Shown here in pieces: positions 17,187 through 27,638 of a stretch of DNA of 49,059 bases. Both the position numbers and the translations under genes were made by a program. The DNA comes from Rhodoferax sp. OV413 (lineage in GTDB: Bacteria; Pseudomonadota; Gammaproteobacteria; Burkholderiales; Burkholderiaceae_C). Position 1 is the stretch's first letter. Every line of letters starts with the position of its first letter. The stretch spans positions 1 to 49,059 of the forward strand of contig CAMAWD010000043.1 in the NCBI GenBank assembly GCA_945861785.1. Direction: 5' to 3'. The notes under the pieces are model-generated. The model saw only the letters and a program-made list of their open reading frames with translations. It was not told where the DNA came from and did not search any database.

Positions 17187-17330
17187 GCAGATGGGGTCAC
17201 AGCGGATGGCGCAGCGGATGGGGTCACGCAGCGGATGGGGTCAGGTCTTGCGTTGCGACATTCAGCCGCCGGCACACAGCCGCCGGGGTCAGGTCTTGTT
17301 TTGCAATGTCGCAAAGCAAGACCTGACCCC
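17187..17330. repeat. GGGGTCAGGTCTTG inverted-repeat element with tandem leader (copy 1)
   Basis: Imperfect tandem copies of a GCGGATGGGGTCA-like unit lead into GGGGTCAGGTCTTG at 17237-17250 and again at 17285-17298, and its complement at 17317-17330. 17285-17330 folds as a 46-base hairpin. The same terminal sequence occurs at 26.1 kb. I recall such GGGGTCAGG termini as the REP-type substrates of RAYT (Y1) transposases in Proteobacteria; no such transposase is in the window. Confidence 0.85.
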
Positions 17331-17425
17331 CAGCCCCCACCAAGGTCAGCAATCGGCCTCTCACTGGCAGTCACCAAGAACCCGAGCCAGCCACGGACTG
17401 CATGAAACAACAAGGAACCTTCCCG

Positions 17426-18694
17426 ATGAACCCACAGCAAGCACCGGCATCCACCCAAGGCGCCCTTTCCCACATCAAGGTTCTGGATCTGTCGCGCGTA
17501 CTGGCCGGGCCGTGGTGCAGCCAGATGCTGGCCGACCTGGGGGCCGACGTGATCAAGGTGGAGCGCCCGGGCGAGGGTGACGACACACGCCACTGGGGCC
17601 CGCCGTTCATGCAGGATGCGCAGGGTCGCGACACCGACCAGGCGAGTTACTTCACCTGCACCAACCGCAACAAGCGTGCAATTACCGTGAACCTGGCCGA
17701 CCCGCGCGGCCAGGCCCTGGTGCGGCAGCTCGCGCTGCAAAGCGACGTTCTGGTGGAAAATTTCAAGGTCGGCGGGTTAGCCGCCTATGGACTGGACTAC
17801 GCCAGCCTGAAGGTGCTCAACCCGCGCCTGATCTACTGCTCGATCACTGGCTTTGGCCAGACGGGGCCCTACGCAGAACGTGCTGGCTACGACCTCATGA
17901 TCCAGGCGATGAGCGGCATGATGAGCATCACCGGGCGTGCAGACGGCACGCCGGGTGGCGGCCCGCAGCGCGTCGGGGTGGCACTGACCGACCTGTTCAC
18001 CGGTACCTTCGCGGCCACCGCGATCCTGGCAGCGCTCGAGGTGCGCAACCGCACCGGCGCCGGTCAGCAGATCGACATGGCCCTGCTGGACGTCGGCATG
18101 GCCATCCTGGCCAACCAGGCCGCAGGTTTCCTCAATACCGGCAAGATTCCGCAGCGCCAAGGCAACAGCCACCCCAGCCTGGCGCCCTACCAGGACTTTC
18201 CCACGCTGGATGGCTCGATGTTGCTGGCGATCGGCAACGACGGCCAGTTCAGCCGTTTCTGCCATGCTGCTGGAAAACCCGAGTGGAGCCAGGACGCGCG
18301 TTTCAAGGGCATGGCGGGTCGCGTCACGCACAGGGTTGCGATGATTGCGTTGATGGAAGAGGTCACCCGCACCCGTACCACTGCCGCATGGATTGCACTG
18401 CTCGAAGACAAAGCCGTGCCGTGCGGGCCGATCAACCATATCGGAGAGGCCTTCGACGACCCGCAGGTCCGGGCACGCGGTTTGGCAGTCAGCCAGGCGC
18501 GCGCCCCCGACCTGGCTGCGAGTGATGGCATCACTGCCGTGCGCAGCGTGGCCAGCCCGATGCGCTTGGTCGACACGCCACCTGTTCTGCGCCGCCCGCC
18601 GCCCGCACTGGGCGAACACACTGGCGAGGTGCTGGCAGAACTCGGTTTGGATGCCGCGGCCGTGGCGGCGCTGCGGGCTGCAGGTGTGGTGTGA
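17426..18694 (+). CDS. CaiB/BaiF (class III) CoA-transferase, probably acting on glutarate
   Basis: A protein of 422 residues that moves CoA between carboxylic acids. Family features are LSHIKVLDLSRVLAGPWCSQ at the N-terminus, ADLGADVIKVERPGEGD at 36-52, the catalytic aspartate D189 in RVGVALTDLFTGTF, and the class III fold along its length. It probably makes glutaryl-CoA (from succinyl-CoA and glutarate) for the upstream glutaryl-CoA dehydrogenase; this rests on context, because the family cannot be split by substrate on sight. The ATG at 17426 follows AAGGA; an ATG at 17402 is possible but lacks a ribosome site. Confidence 0.88.
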   Translation: MNPQQAPASTQGALSHIKVLDLSRVLAGPWCSQMLADLGADVIKVERPGEGDDTRHWGPPFMQDAQGRDTDQASYFTCTNRNKRAITVNLADPRGQALVRQLALQSDVLVENFKVGGLAAYGLDYASLKVLNPRLIYCSITGFGQTGPYAERAGYDLMIQAMSGMMSITGRADGTPGGGPQRVGVALTDLFTGTFAATAILAALEVRNRTGAGQQIDMALLDVGMAILANQAAGFLNTGKIPQRQGNSHPSLAPYQDFPTLDGSMLLAIGNDGQFSRFCHAAGKPEWSQDARFKGMAGRVTHRVAMIALMEEVTRTRTTAAWIALLEDKAVPCGPINHIGEAFDDPQVRARGLAVSQARAPDLAASDGITAVRSVASPMRLVDTPPVLRRPPPALGEHTGEVLAELGLDAAAVAALRAAGVV

Positions 18695-18843
18695 GCGTGT
18701 TTTGGTGGCATCTTGGGCGCGTACAGGCGCTGATTGCCACGCGGCCCGAATGCGCACTGTTGGCCCCACTGGCGGCATGTTGAACGCCAGCTGCCAGCAA
18801 GGCGCTGGCCAAGGGCTTGTTGCGCAGATTGCCATAATCCCGC

Positions 18844-20076
18844 ATGACCCGCCCACACCAGCTTGACCAGCGCCTTATTCTCTGGTTGTCGCTGGCGCAG
18901 CTGATCACCTGGGGCAGTGCCTTCTACACCTTTGCGCTGCTGGTCGAGCCGGTGGAGCGCGAGCTGGGCCTGGGGCGCGCGCAGACATCGGTGGCGTTCA
19001 GCCTGGCCCTGCTGGCCGAAGGTTTCTGCGCCTACCCGGTCGGGCGCTGGATCGACCGCGGGCACGAGCGTGCGGTATTGACCGGTGGCTCCTTGCTGGT
19101 GGGGGCGAGCCTGTTGTTGCACGGTTTCGTCACCAGCCTGTGGACTTTCTATCTGGCCTGGACATTGTTGGGCGTTGGCATGGCGGCCACCTTGTATTCG
19201 CCCGTATTCGCTGTCATCACACGCCGTTTTCCGGACAACTTCCGGCGCGGCATCATTACCGTGACGTTCCTGGGCGGCCTGGCCAGTACGGTGTTCATTC
19301 CTTTGACCGCCTGGCTGATCTCCGCGTTCGGATGGCGCCACGCCCTGTGGTGCCTGGCCGCCCTGCAGTTCGTGGTGTGTGTGCCCCTGCACGGATATTT
19401 GCTGCGCAATGCGCCGGCAGGTCGGCATCCGGGCGCCGGGTTGCCTGCGGCGGCCGACATCTCTCGCCATGTCACTAGCGCACCGTTTTTGCTGATCGGT
19501 GTGTTTGTGGTCCTGACCATGGCGGTGGCTGGTGCCTTGGCTGCCCATTTGGTGAGCATGCTGCGCGAGAGCGGCTTGTCGGATGCCTGGGTCATCGCGG
19601 CTCCCGCCAGCATCGGGGTGGTCCAGGTGGCGGGTCGCGCGCTGCTGTATTTATTCGAGCGGCATGTTGATGTGCACCTGGCCAACCGGATCATCCCTTG
19701 CCTGCTGCCGACGGGGCTGGCGGCCCTTCTGGCTTCATCGTGGCTCAGTAGCTTCAGCGCTGCCACCGGAGTTGCGCTGGTGGTGGTTTTTGTGCTGCTG
19801 TACGGGGTCGGCAACGGCCTGAACACCATCGTCAAAGGCACGGTGATCGCGGAATATGTGGACCACCGCCATGTGGCAAGCCTCAATGGCGCCCTCGGGA
19901 TTCCGGCCGCATTGGCGCGCGCTGCAGCGCCACTGGCGCTGGGTTTGTTGTGGAGCCGGGAAGCTGGTTACAGCGTGGGATTGTGGATGCTGCTGGCCAT
20001 GAGCAGCATCGGCCTCGCCGCCTTGCTGCTGGCGATGCGCTTGTCGCTGGCCGCGCGCACCGCGGACCAAGGCTGA
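18844..20076 (+). CDS. MFS transporter
   Basis: A membrane protein of 410 residues with about twelve hydrophobic segments in two halves, of the major facilitator superfamily. The first half opens LDQRLILWLSLAQLITWGSA and carries GRWIDRGHERAVLTGG, a variant of the motif A loop between helices 2 and 3. The second half begins after a cytoplasmic loop near 205-215. The substrate is unknown. The relatives I recall with the WGSAFYTFALLVEPVERELG opening are monocarboxylate-porter-like. It follows the CoA-transferase by 149 bp and converges on the glycine-zipper gene with only 9 bp between stops. Confidence 0.88.
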   Translation: MTRPHQLDQRLILWLSLAQLITWGSAFYTFALLVEPVERELGLGRAQTSVAFSLALLAEGFCAYPVGRWIDRGHERAVLTGGSLLVGASLLLHGFVTSLWTFYLAWTLLGVGMAATLYSPVFAVITRRFPDNFRRGIITVTFLGGLASTVFIPLTAWLISAFGWRHALWCLAALQFVVCVPLHGYLLRNAPAGRHPGAGLPAAADISRHVTSAPFLLIGVFVVLTMAVAGALAAHLVSMLRESGLSDAWVIAAPASIGVVQVAGRALLYLFERHVDVHLANRIIPCLLPTGLAALLASSWLSSFSAATGVALVVVFVLLYGVGNGLNTIVKGTVIAEYVDHRHVASLNGALGIPAALARAAAPLALGLLWSREAGYSVGLWMLLAMSSIGLAALLLAMRLSLAARTADQG

Positions 20077-20085
20077 GCCGCAAGT

Positions 20086-20556
20086 TTACTGCTTGGCGAG
20101 TGTGGCGCCGTCGGCCTTGACGGTGTTGCCCACGGCCCAGGCGGGTTGGGTTTCCTGCTCGAAAGTCTTGACCGTGCCGTCCTTCATCTTGACCGTGGTG
20201 ACCCAGACCTTCTTGCTGGTCATTTTCTTCTGGATCTCGTTGCCTATGACGCCGCCAGCCACTGCGCCGCCGACGGTCGCCACGGTATTGCCGGTGCCCT
20301 TGCCCACCTGGTTGCCCAGCAGGCCGCCGGCTACTGCGCCACCCGCCACGCCCAGCATGCCACCCTTGCCCTTGCGCTTTTCCTGCGTGAGCGTCTGCAC
20401 GGTGCCGCAGGTGTCGCACAAGGTGACGGCGACTGCCGCCGTCTTGGCCTTCTCGGTCAGGGCTTTGGCCTTGTCGGTCACCGTCTGAACGGTGGTGGTT
20501 TGTGCCCAGGTGGATGCGGCAGCCAGCAAAAGGCCAGTGATCAGCAGCTTTTTCAT
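20086..20556 (-). CDS. Glycine-zipper 2TM domain envelope protein (short paralogue)
   Basis: An exported protein of 156 residues. The signal peptide MKKLLITGLLLAAASTWAQ is followed by a short helical part, the motif CDTCGTV (47-53), a double glycine zipper at about 65-106 (GMLGVAGGAVAGGLLGNQVG and GGAVAGGVIGNE), then MKDGTVKTFEQETQPAWAVG. Proteins of this type sit in the outer membrane or periplasm and are linked to envelope stability; the role here is unknown. AAGGAG lies 8 bases before the ATG. The next gene upstream on the same strand is a longer relative with the same CxxCGTV-zipper order. Confidence 0.85.
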   Translation of the reverse strand: MKKLLITGLLLAAASTWAQTTTVQTVTDKAKALTEKAKTAAVAVTLCDTCGTVQTLTQEKRKGKGGMLGVAGGAVAGGLLGNQVGKGTGNTVATVGGAVAGGVIGNEIQKKMTSKKVWVTTVKMKDGTVKTFEQETQPAWAVGNTVKADGATLAKQ

Positions 20557-20682
20557 CGCAGATCTCCTTGGAGTTCGTCCATGATTAGACACGTGTTCAA
20601 CGTGCGAGGGCGTACTTTGGCGGACCGTGAACTGCAAAGAACTTGCTGCAAATCAATGGTGCCAGCGGTGTGGCGACGACCA

Positions 20683-21594
20683 TCAGGCGCGCGTATTGCC
20701 CGCGGGTGCTTGTGGCTGCGCCGCAGGTTGTGGCAACGCTGGTGCCGGAGACCAGGCGCGCTGGTCGGCCGAATGCAGCACGCCGCCATCCACAGTCACC
20801 TTGGCGCCAACAGTGGCCGGGGTGTGTTGCTCCACGCTGTGTACGCTGCCGTCCTCCATGCGAACCTGCACCTGGTAGATGGTTTCCTTTTTCATGTTCT
20901 TCTCGATGGCATTGCCTGCCAGCCCGCCACCGACGGCGCCCAAAATAGTGGCTACCGCGCGGCCGCCGCCCTTGCCGATCTGGTTGCCCAGCACCGCACC
21001 CAGCGCGCCGCCAGCCACCACACCCACACCTGTGCCGGACTTGGCATTGCGCTGGACAGGTGTGACGGCTTCAACTGTTCCGCAATTGGCGCAGATGGGT
21101 TGCTGAACGACCGGAACCGGCTGGCTGGTGATCACGGCGGCATCGGTGACCACGGACGGTGCGCCGCTCGCGGGGACAGTACCGGAGCCACTGGTGGCAA
21201 CCGGTGCCGGCGCGGGCGTGGGCCCTGCCACGGTGGTTGGCGCCGTCGCAGGGGTTGGCGCCGCCACGGGCACCGGAGCGACTTTGGCGACTGGTCTGGC
21301 CGGTGTCGGTTTGACCATCGTGATCGGCGGCTTGGCCGGTGGGGCCACCAGGTCCTCGTGTGCCGAGAGCGTCTCGGCGGGGGTAACAGCGGCGACGGGC
21401 GCCACGAGCGCCACGAGCGCCGGCGTGTTGCTGTTGATCGCAGCCAGCGCGGCGTGGCCGTCCACCGGCCTTGACTGCACATAGACCAGGCTGGCGCCCA
21501 GGGCCAGTACCGCGACGCCGAGCACGCTGACGGCGGCCCACAGGGGTTTGGTGTTTGCGGCGGACGCCGGCAGGGTGTTGGTGCTTGGGTTCAT
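20683..21594 (-). CDS. Glycine-zipper domain protein with N-terminal anchor and Pro/Ala linker (long paralogue)
   Basis: A protein of 303 residues with a transmembrane anchor at about 18-40, then a Pro/Ala/Val-rich linker (about 85-165) suited to spanning the periplasm. CANCGTV at 168-174, a double glycine zipper at about 187-229 and a C-terminal VRMEDGSVHSVEQHTPATVG segment follow. The last three blocks match the shorter protein encoded just downstream, so the two arose by duplication. AAAGGAAA precedes the ATG. The anchor plus linker suggests a bridge from inner membrane to periplasm or outer membrane; this is inference. Confidence 0.82.
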   Translation of the reverse strand: MNPSTNTLPASAANTKPLWAAVSVLGVAVLALGASLVYVQSRPVDGHAALAAINSNTPALVALVAPVAAVTPAETLSAHEDLVAPPAKPPITMVKPTPARPVAKVAPVPVAAPTPATAPTTVAGPTPAPAPVATSGSGTVPASGAPSVVTDAAVITSQPVPVVQQPICANCGTVEAVTPVQRNAKSGTGVGVVAGGALGAVLGNQIGKGGGRAVATILGAVGGGLAGNAIEKNMKKETIYQVQVRMEDGSVHSVEQHTPATVGAKVTVDGGVLHSADQRAWSPAPALPQPAAQPQAPAGNTRA

Positions 21595-21784
21595 GGTGTT
21601 TCCTTTGTGTTCGACCAGCCGTACGCCTGTAACGGCTGGCAGGCCCAAAGGTAAACAACACTTGCCGCCAACAGTGTTCTCGTTTGTAACGCCCGGTAAA
21701 TCCCAAGCCATCCCGGCGCGCAATTGCGCACTATTTCACGGATGCCGGCCCGGTGACCAGTTCTGGCAGCTCCACAACCGGCCT

Positions 21785-22294
21785 TCAGGCCGTCGTCCGA
21801 ACCGGCAGCACCCAGTTGTCCCGGGGGTAGTGGCAGGTGTACCCATTCGGATAATGTTCCAGGTAGTCCTGGTGCTCCGGTTCGGCCAGCCAGAAATCGC
21901 CAACCGGTTCGACTTCCGTCACCACCTTGCCGGGCCACAGGCCGGACGCGTTGACATCGGCGATGGTGTTCAGTGCTTCGCGTTTCTGGGCTTCCGACAC
22001 GTAATAGATGGCCGACCGGTAGGCCGTGCCGCGGTCGTTGCCCTGGCGGTTCGGTGTGCTCGGGTCGTGGATCTGGAAGAAGACTTCCAGCAGCTTGCGG
22101 TAACTGGTGAGCGCCGGGTCGAACAATACCTCGATGCCCTCCGCATGCGTGCCGTGGTTGCGGTAGGTGGCGTTGCGCACATCGCCGCCGGTGTAACCCA
22201 CACGCGTCGCCAGCACGCCGGGCAGCTTGCGGATCAGGTCCTGCATGCCCCAGAAACAACCTCCCGCCAGAACCGCACGTTCTTGTGTTGCCAT
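21785..22294 (-). CDS. msrA: Peptide methionine-S-sulfoxide reductase MsrA
   Basis: A protein of 169 residues that reduces the S form of methionine sulfoxide in proteins. The catalytic motif GCFWG is at residues 12-16 with Cys13. [20 protein letters not shown] and [14 protein letters not shown] are the family's substrate-binding segments, and the C-terminus carries [15 protein letters not shown] with a possible recycling Cys. GAGGAG lies upstream of the ATG at 22294. It is transcribed away from the dead toxin-antitoxin locus. The assignment is secure. Confidence 0.96.
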   Translation of the reverse strand: MATQERAVLAGGCFWGMQDLIRKLPGVLATRVGYTGGDVRNATYRNHGTHAEGIEVLFDPALTSYRKLLEVFFQIHDPSTPNRQGNDRGTAYRSAIYYVSEAQKREALNTIADVNASGLWPGKVVTEVEPVGDFWLAEPEHQDYLEHYPNGYTCHYPRDNWVLPVRTTA

Positions 22295-22506
22295 GTCAAA
22301 ACTCCTCGACTTGATGGATTCAAAATATCGCCCCGGCCGCGCCGGACCGGGCGTTGCGCAGTGTCGCGGAATTTCCGGGTCAAGTTGGTGCGGCGTGGAA
22401 TCGGCCCTTGGTGCCATTGTGGTCTGGCCGTGAAGCCCTGTCCGTTTTTGACGAAGGGGCACTGTGGGCACACAATATGTGTGATCAGTTTCTTTGGAGT
22501 TTGCGC

Positions 22507-22732
22507 ATGAATATCACACTGTCGGTCGACGAGCAGGTTGCACAGCGTGCGCGGAAGGCCGCCCAGAACATGGGAAAAAGCCTGAATCAGGCAGTGCGCG
22601 ACTACTTGGAACAACTCGGCGGAGGTGGCGAGCAGTGGCGAGCAGTGGGCACAATTCGAGGCGCGGTGTCTGCAGTCCAATGCAAAATTGAATGGTTGGA
22701 CTTTCATCCGCGATGAAGCCAATACGCGCTGA
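22507..22732 (+). pseudogene. Antitoxin gene broken by a 10-bp tandem duplication
   Basis: The frame from ATG 22507 reads [20 protein letters not shown] followed by NMGKSLNQAVRDYLEQL, a ribbon-helix-helix-like antitoxin start. GTGGCGAGCA then occurs twice in tandem (22625-22634 and 22635-22644). With one copy the reading would continue EQWAQFEARCLQSNAKLNGW and TFIRDEANTR to a stop at 22730-22732, three bases before the toxin ATG, as expected of an antitoxin-toxin pair. With both copies the frame shifts into an unrelated tail, ending at a later stop. The N-terminal half may still be made. Confidence 0.85.
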
Positions 22733-22735
22733 CCG

Positions 22736-22934
22736 ATGGCCGCACGCAGCTTCATCGACACCAATGTCCTGATTTATGCCGAGGCCAACGACGCACCGGT
22801 CAAGCTTCGACGCGATCATCGTGGCCACTGCGCAGACAGCGGGTTGCGCACTGTTGCTGAGCGAAGATCTCAACGCCGGGCAGACCATGGCCGGCGTTCG
22901 CATCCTCAACCCGTTTGCAAACAGCCCGCTGTGA
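22736..22934 (+). pseudogene. PIN-domain (VapC-like) toxin with its middle deleted
   Basis: The start MAARSFIDTNVLIYAEANDA is the first PIN-domain block with the metal-binding Asp of FIDTN. After residue 23 (about 22804) the homology jumps into another frame: SFDAIIVATAQTAGCALLLS, then EDLNAGQTMAGVRILNPF to a stop at 22932-22934, the last PIN block with two further acidic residues. About 80 or more central residues of a normal PIN toxin are missing. It is certainly inactive as a nuclease and sits directly after the broken antitoxin. Confidence 0.88.
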
Positions 22935-22968
22935 TGGCGCTGGGGCGCGACGCGAGCCGGTCTGCCCC

Positions 22969-25737
<2,769 letters not shown>

Positions 25738-25792
25738 GGCTCGCCCTTCGGTTGTCTGCGTCGGGTGCCTGGCAACCCGTACGGAGGTGGAT

Positions 25793-25884
25793 GGAGCGAG
25801 CGTCGTTGTTGCACTGCACCCAAGCCTGGCCGAACGCCGCCGTATTCCGGCCGGGTGGTTCCGCTGCAACGCTCCTTGGGCTTT
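25793..25884 (-). promoter_or_regulatory. S-adenosylhomocysteine (SAH) riboswitch
   Basis: In the metH leader the minus strand reads CCCAAGGAGCGTTGCAGCGG, later CCAGGCTTGGG, and ends AACAACGACGCTCGCTCC. These match the SAH riboswitch consensus: the GAGCG/CGCTC closing helix, the invariant GCGTTGCAGCGG loop region, and a pseudoknot between CCAAG and CTTGG. Known members turn on ahcY and metH genes in Betaproteobacteria when SAH is bound. A TAAAAT hexamer sits just upstream, so the transcript would begin at about the first base of the aptamer. Confidence 0.92.
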
Positions 25885-25887
25885 GCG

Positions 25888-25893
25888 ATTTTA
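25888..25893 (-). promoter_or_regulatory. Likely -10 element of the metH promoter
   Basis: TAAAAT on the minus strand, placed so that transcription would start about 7 bases on, at the first bases of the SAH aptamer. No good -35 is visible at 17 bp. The call rests mainly on its fit to the riboswitch 5' end. Confidence 0.5.
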
Positions 25894-26037
25894 GCCAAAG
25901 CTGGCAAACCTCCTTGCCGTCTGACGTCCACGTGGCGATGTCCTCCATTTTTTCGCGAGCGGATTCGAGCGGCGGCAAGCGGCCCGACGCGGACCTTCGA
26001 AGCCGGCCGGCGCAGTGCCGATTGCCTGGCCAGTGAA

Positions 26038-26167
26038 GGGCATGGGGTCAAAGGGCATGGGGTCACAAAGGGCATGGGGTCACAAGGGCATGGGGTCAGG
26101 TCTTGCATTGCCACATGCCACTTCTTCCAAGTTGCTTGGAGGATGTCGCAATGCAAGACCTGACCCC
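26038..26167. repeat. GGGGTCAGGTCTTG inverted-repeat element with tandem leader (copy 2)
   Basis: Four copies of GGGCATGGGGTCA start at 26038, 26053, 26070 and 26086, the last merging into a perfect 19-base inverted repeat (GGGGTCAGGTCTTGCATTG at 26092-26110, complement at 26149-26167). The match extends to 25 bases with one mismatch. Inside is a second hairpin TCCAAG-TTG-CTTGGA (26126-26140). It shares its termini with the element at 17.2 kb. It lies between the two metH halves and may end transcription from the upstream half. Confidence 0.88.
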
Positions 26168-26194
26168 CTTGCCCGGGCGGCTGGCTGGAGCCTC

Positions 26195-27241
26195 TCAGGC
26201 CGCGCGCGCGAACACCCCGGGGCCGCCCAGCGCACGGGTGTGCAGTGGGCCAACCGCCGCGCAGATCGCCCCGATGTGTTCCGGCGTGGTCCCGCAACAT
26301 CCCCCCACGATGTTCACCAGCCCCTGCTCGGCAAACTCGCGCAGCAGCCGCGCGGTCACCTCGGGCGTTTCGTCGAAGCCGGTCTCCGACATCGGGTTGG
26401 GCAAGCCGGCGTTCGGGTAACAACTGATGAAGGTGTCTGGCGCGACGCGGTTCAGTTCCTGGATGTACGGTCGCATCAGCGCGGCGCCCAAGGCGCAGTT
26501 CAGGCCGATGGCGAGCGGGCGGGCATGGCGCACGCTGTACCAGAAGGCGGTGACGGTCTGCCCGCTCAGGATGCGGCCCGATGCGTCGGTGACCGTGCCA
26601 CTGATGATGATCGGCAGGTTCTCGCCGGTCTGCTCGAACACCTCGTCGATGGCGAACAAAGCTGCCTTGGCGTTGAGCGTGTCGAAAATGGTCTCGACCA
26701 GCAATACGTCGCTGCCGCCCTGCACCAGGGCCAGCGTTTGCGCGTGGTAGGCCGCGCGCAACTGCTCGAAGCTCACGTTGCGGGCGCCGGGGTCGTTCAC
26801 GTCCGGGCTGATGCTGGCGGTCTTGGGGGTGGGGCCGAGCGCGCCGACCACGAAGCGTGGCTTGTCTGGCGTGGAGAACTTGTCGCAGGCGGCGCGGGCC
26901 AGCCGTGCGGACGCAAGGTTCATCTCGTCGGCCAGGTGGGCCATGTCGTAGTCTGCCTGGGCCACCGTGGTGGCGCCAAAGGTGTTGGTCTCGACCAGGT
27001 CGGCACCGGCAGCCAGGTAGGCCTCGTGGATGTCGGCAATCACGTCCGGGCGGGTCAGGCTCAGCAACTCGTTGTTGCCTTTCACGTCCTTGTGGAAGTC
27101 TTTGAAGCGCTCACCGCGGTACTGCGACTCGTCGAGGCGGAAACGCTGGATCATGGTGCCCATGGCGCCGTCCAGTATGGCTATGCGCTGCTCCAGGATG
27201 GCGGGCAGCGCCAGGCCCCGGGTATAGGTTGGGTGTTTCAA
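26195..27241 (-). CDS. metH: Methionine synthase, homocysteine-binding half (MetH N-terminal part)
   Basis: A protein of 348 residues forming only the zinc-dependent homocysteine S-methyltransferase barrel. [16 protein letters not shown] opens the domain, [15 protein letters not shown] follows, and the zinc ligands are Cys249 (GLNCALG) and Cys315-Cys316 ([10 protein letters not shown]). It supplies the homocysteine site to the cobalamin half encoded downstream; this split is known in Burkholderiales. No ATG lies at the start of homology. A TTG at 27241 is chosen because it overlaps the stop of the upstream MORN frame as TTGA, which points to coupled translation. The two halves are separated by about 460 bp holding a repeat, a promoter and the riboswitch. 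Confidence 0.92.
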   Translation of the reverse strand: MKHPTYTRGLALPAILEQRIAILDGAMGTMIQRFRLDESQYRGERFKDFHKDVKGNNELLSLTRPDVIADIHEAYLAAGADLVETNTFGATTVAQADYDMAHLADEMNLASARLARAACDKFSTPDKPRFVVGALGPTPKTASISPDVNDPGARNVSFEQLRAAYHAQTLALVQGGSDVLLVETIFDTLNAKAALFAIDEVFEQTGENLPIIISGTVTDASGRILSGQTVTAFWYSVRHARPLAIGLNCALGAALMRPYIQELNRVAPDTFISCYPNAGLPNPMSETGFDETPEVTARLLREFAEQGLVNIVGGCCGTTPEHIGAICAAVGPLHTRALGGPGVFARAA

Positions 27242-27516
27242 TTGGGTTTCTCGGCTCGGTTGACATATTCCATCTGCTTTTGCTGGCCATTGGCAAAGGT
27301 GTGCACACCCTTGCCGTGCCGCACGCCAGCTTCGAACGACCCCGCGTAATTGTCGCCGTTGGCGAATAAGTTGGTGCCGGCGCCGGATTGCGTGCCGGCG
27401 CGAAACGTGCCTTCGTACCGGTCGTGGTTGGCATGCGCCGCACCGCACCCCGGCAGGAAAACCAGGGCGCAAAAACGGACGAGGCAGCGATATCGAAGCG
27501 TTATGGGGCCGGCAAC
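27238..27516 (-). CDS. MORN-repeat protein, start codon unclear
   Basis: An open frame of up to 92 codons ending in TGA at 27238-27240, overlapping the metH TTG start. It reads a hydrophobic stretch with a lipobox-like LPGC ([15 protein letters not shown]), then two MORN repeats: [20 protein letters not shown] and [23 protein letters not shown] repeats are short beta-hairpin units, often on membrane-associated proteins. No ATG, GTG or TTG lies in frame between the upstream stop (27517-27519) and the hydrophobic segment, so either an unusual start is used or the 5' end is damaged. The downstream reading is clearly protein-like. Confidence 0.6.
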   Translation of the reverse strand, partial: VAGPITLRYRCLVRFCALVFLPGCGAAHANHDRYEGTFRAGTQSGAGTNLFANGDNYAGSFEAGVRHGKGVHTFANGQQKQMEYVNRAEKPN

Positions 27517-27638
27517 TCAGCGATGCAGGATGGATGCGGGGTGCAGGGCGTAACATTTCAGTGTACTCCAGCGACCCAGCGGCGCCACCCACCTTTGTGG
27601 TGGCCTGTCTGCCCCGGTGCGTGCGAGACAATCACGGT

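Noticed and set aside
17077-17330. A complete insertion sequence between gcdH and the CoA-transferase gene
   Set aside because: No transposase frame is present; only short palindromic elements.
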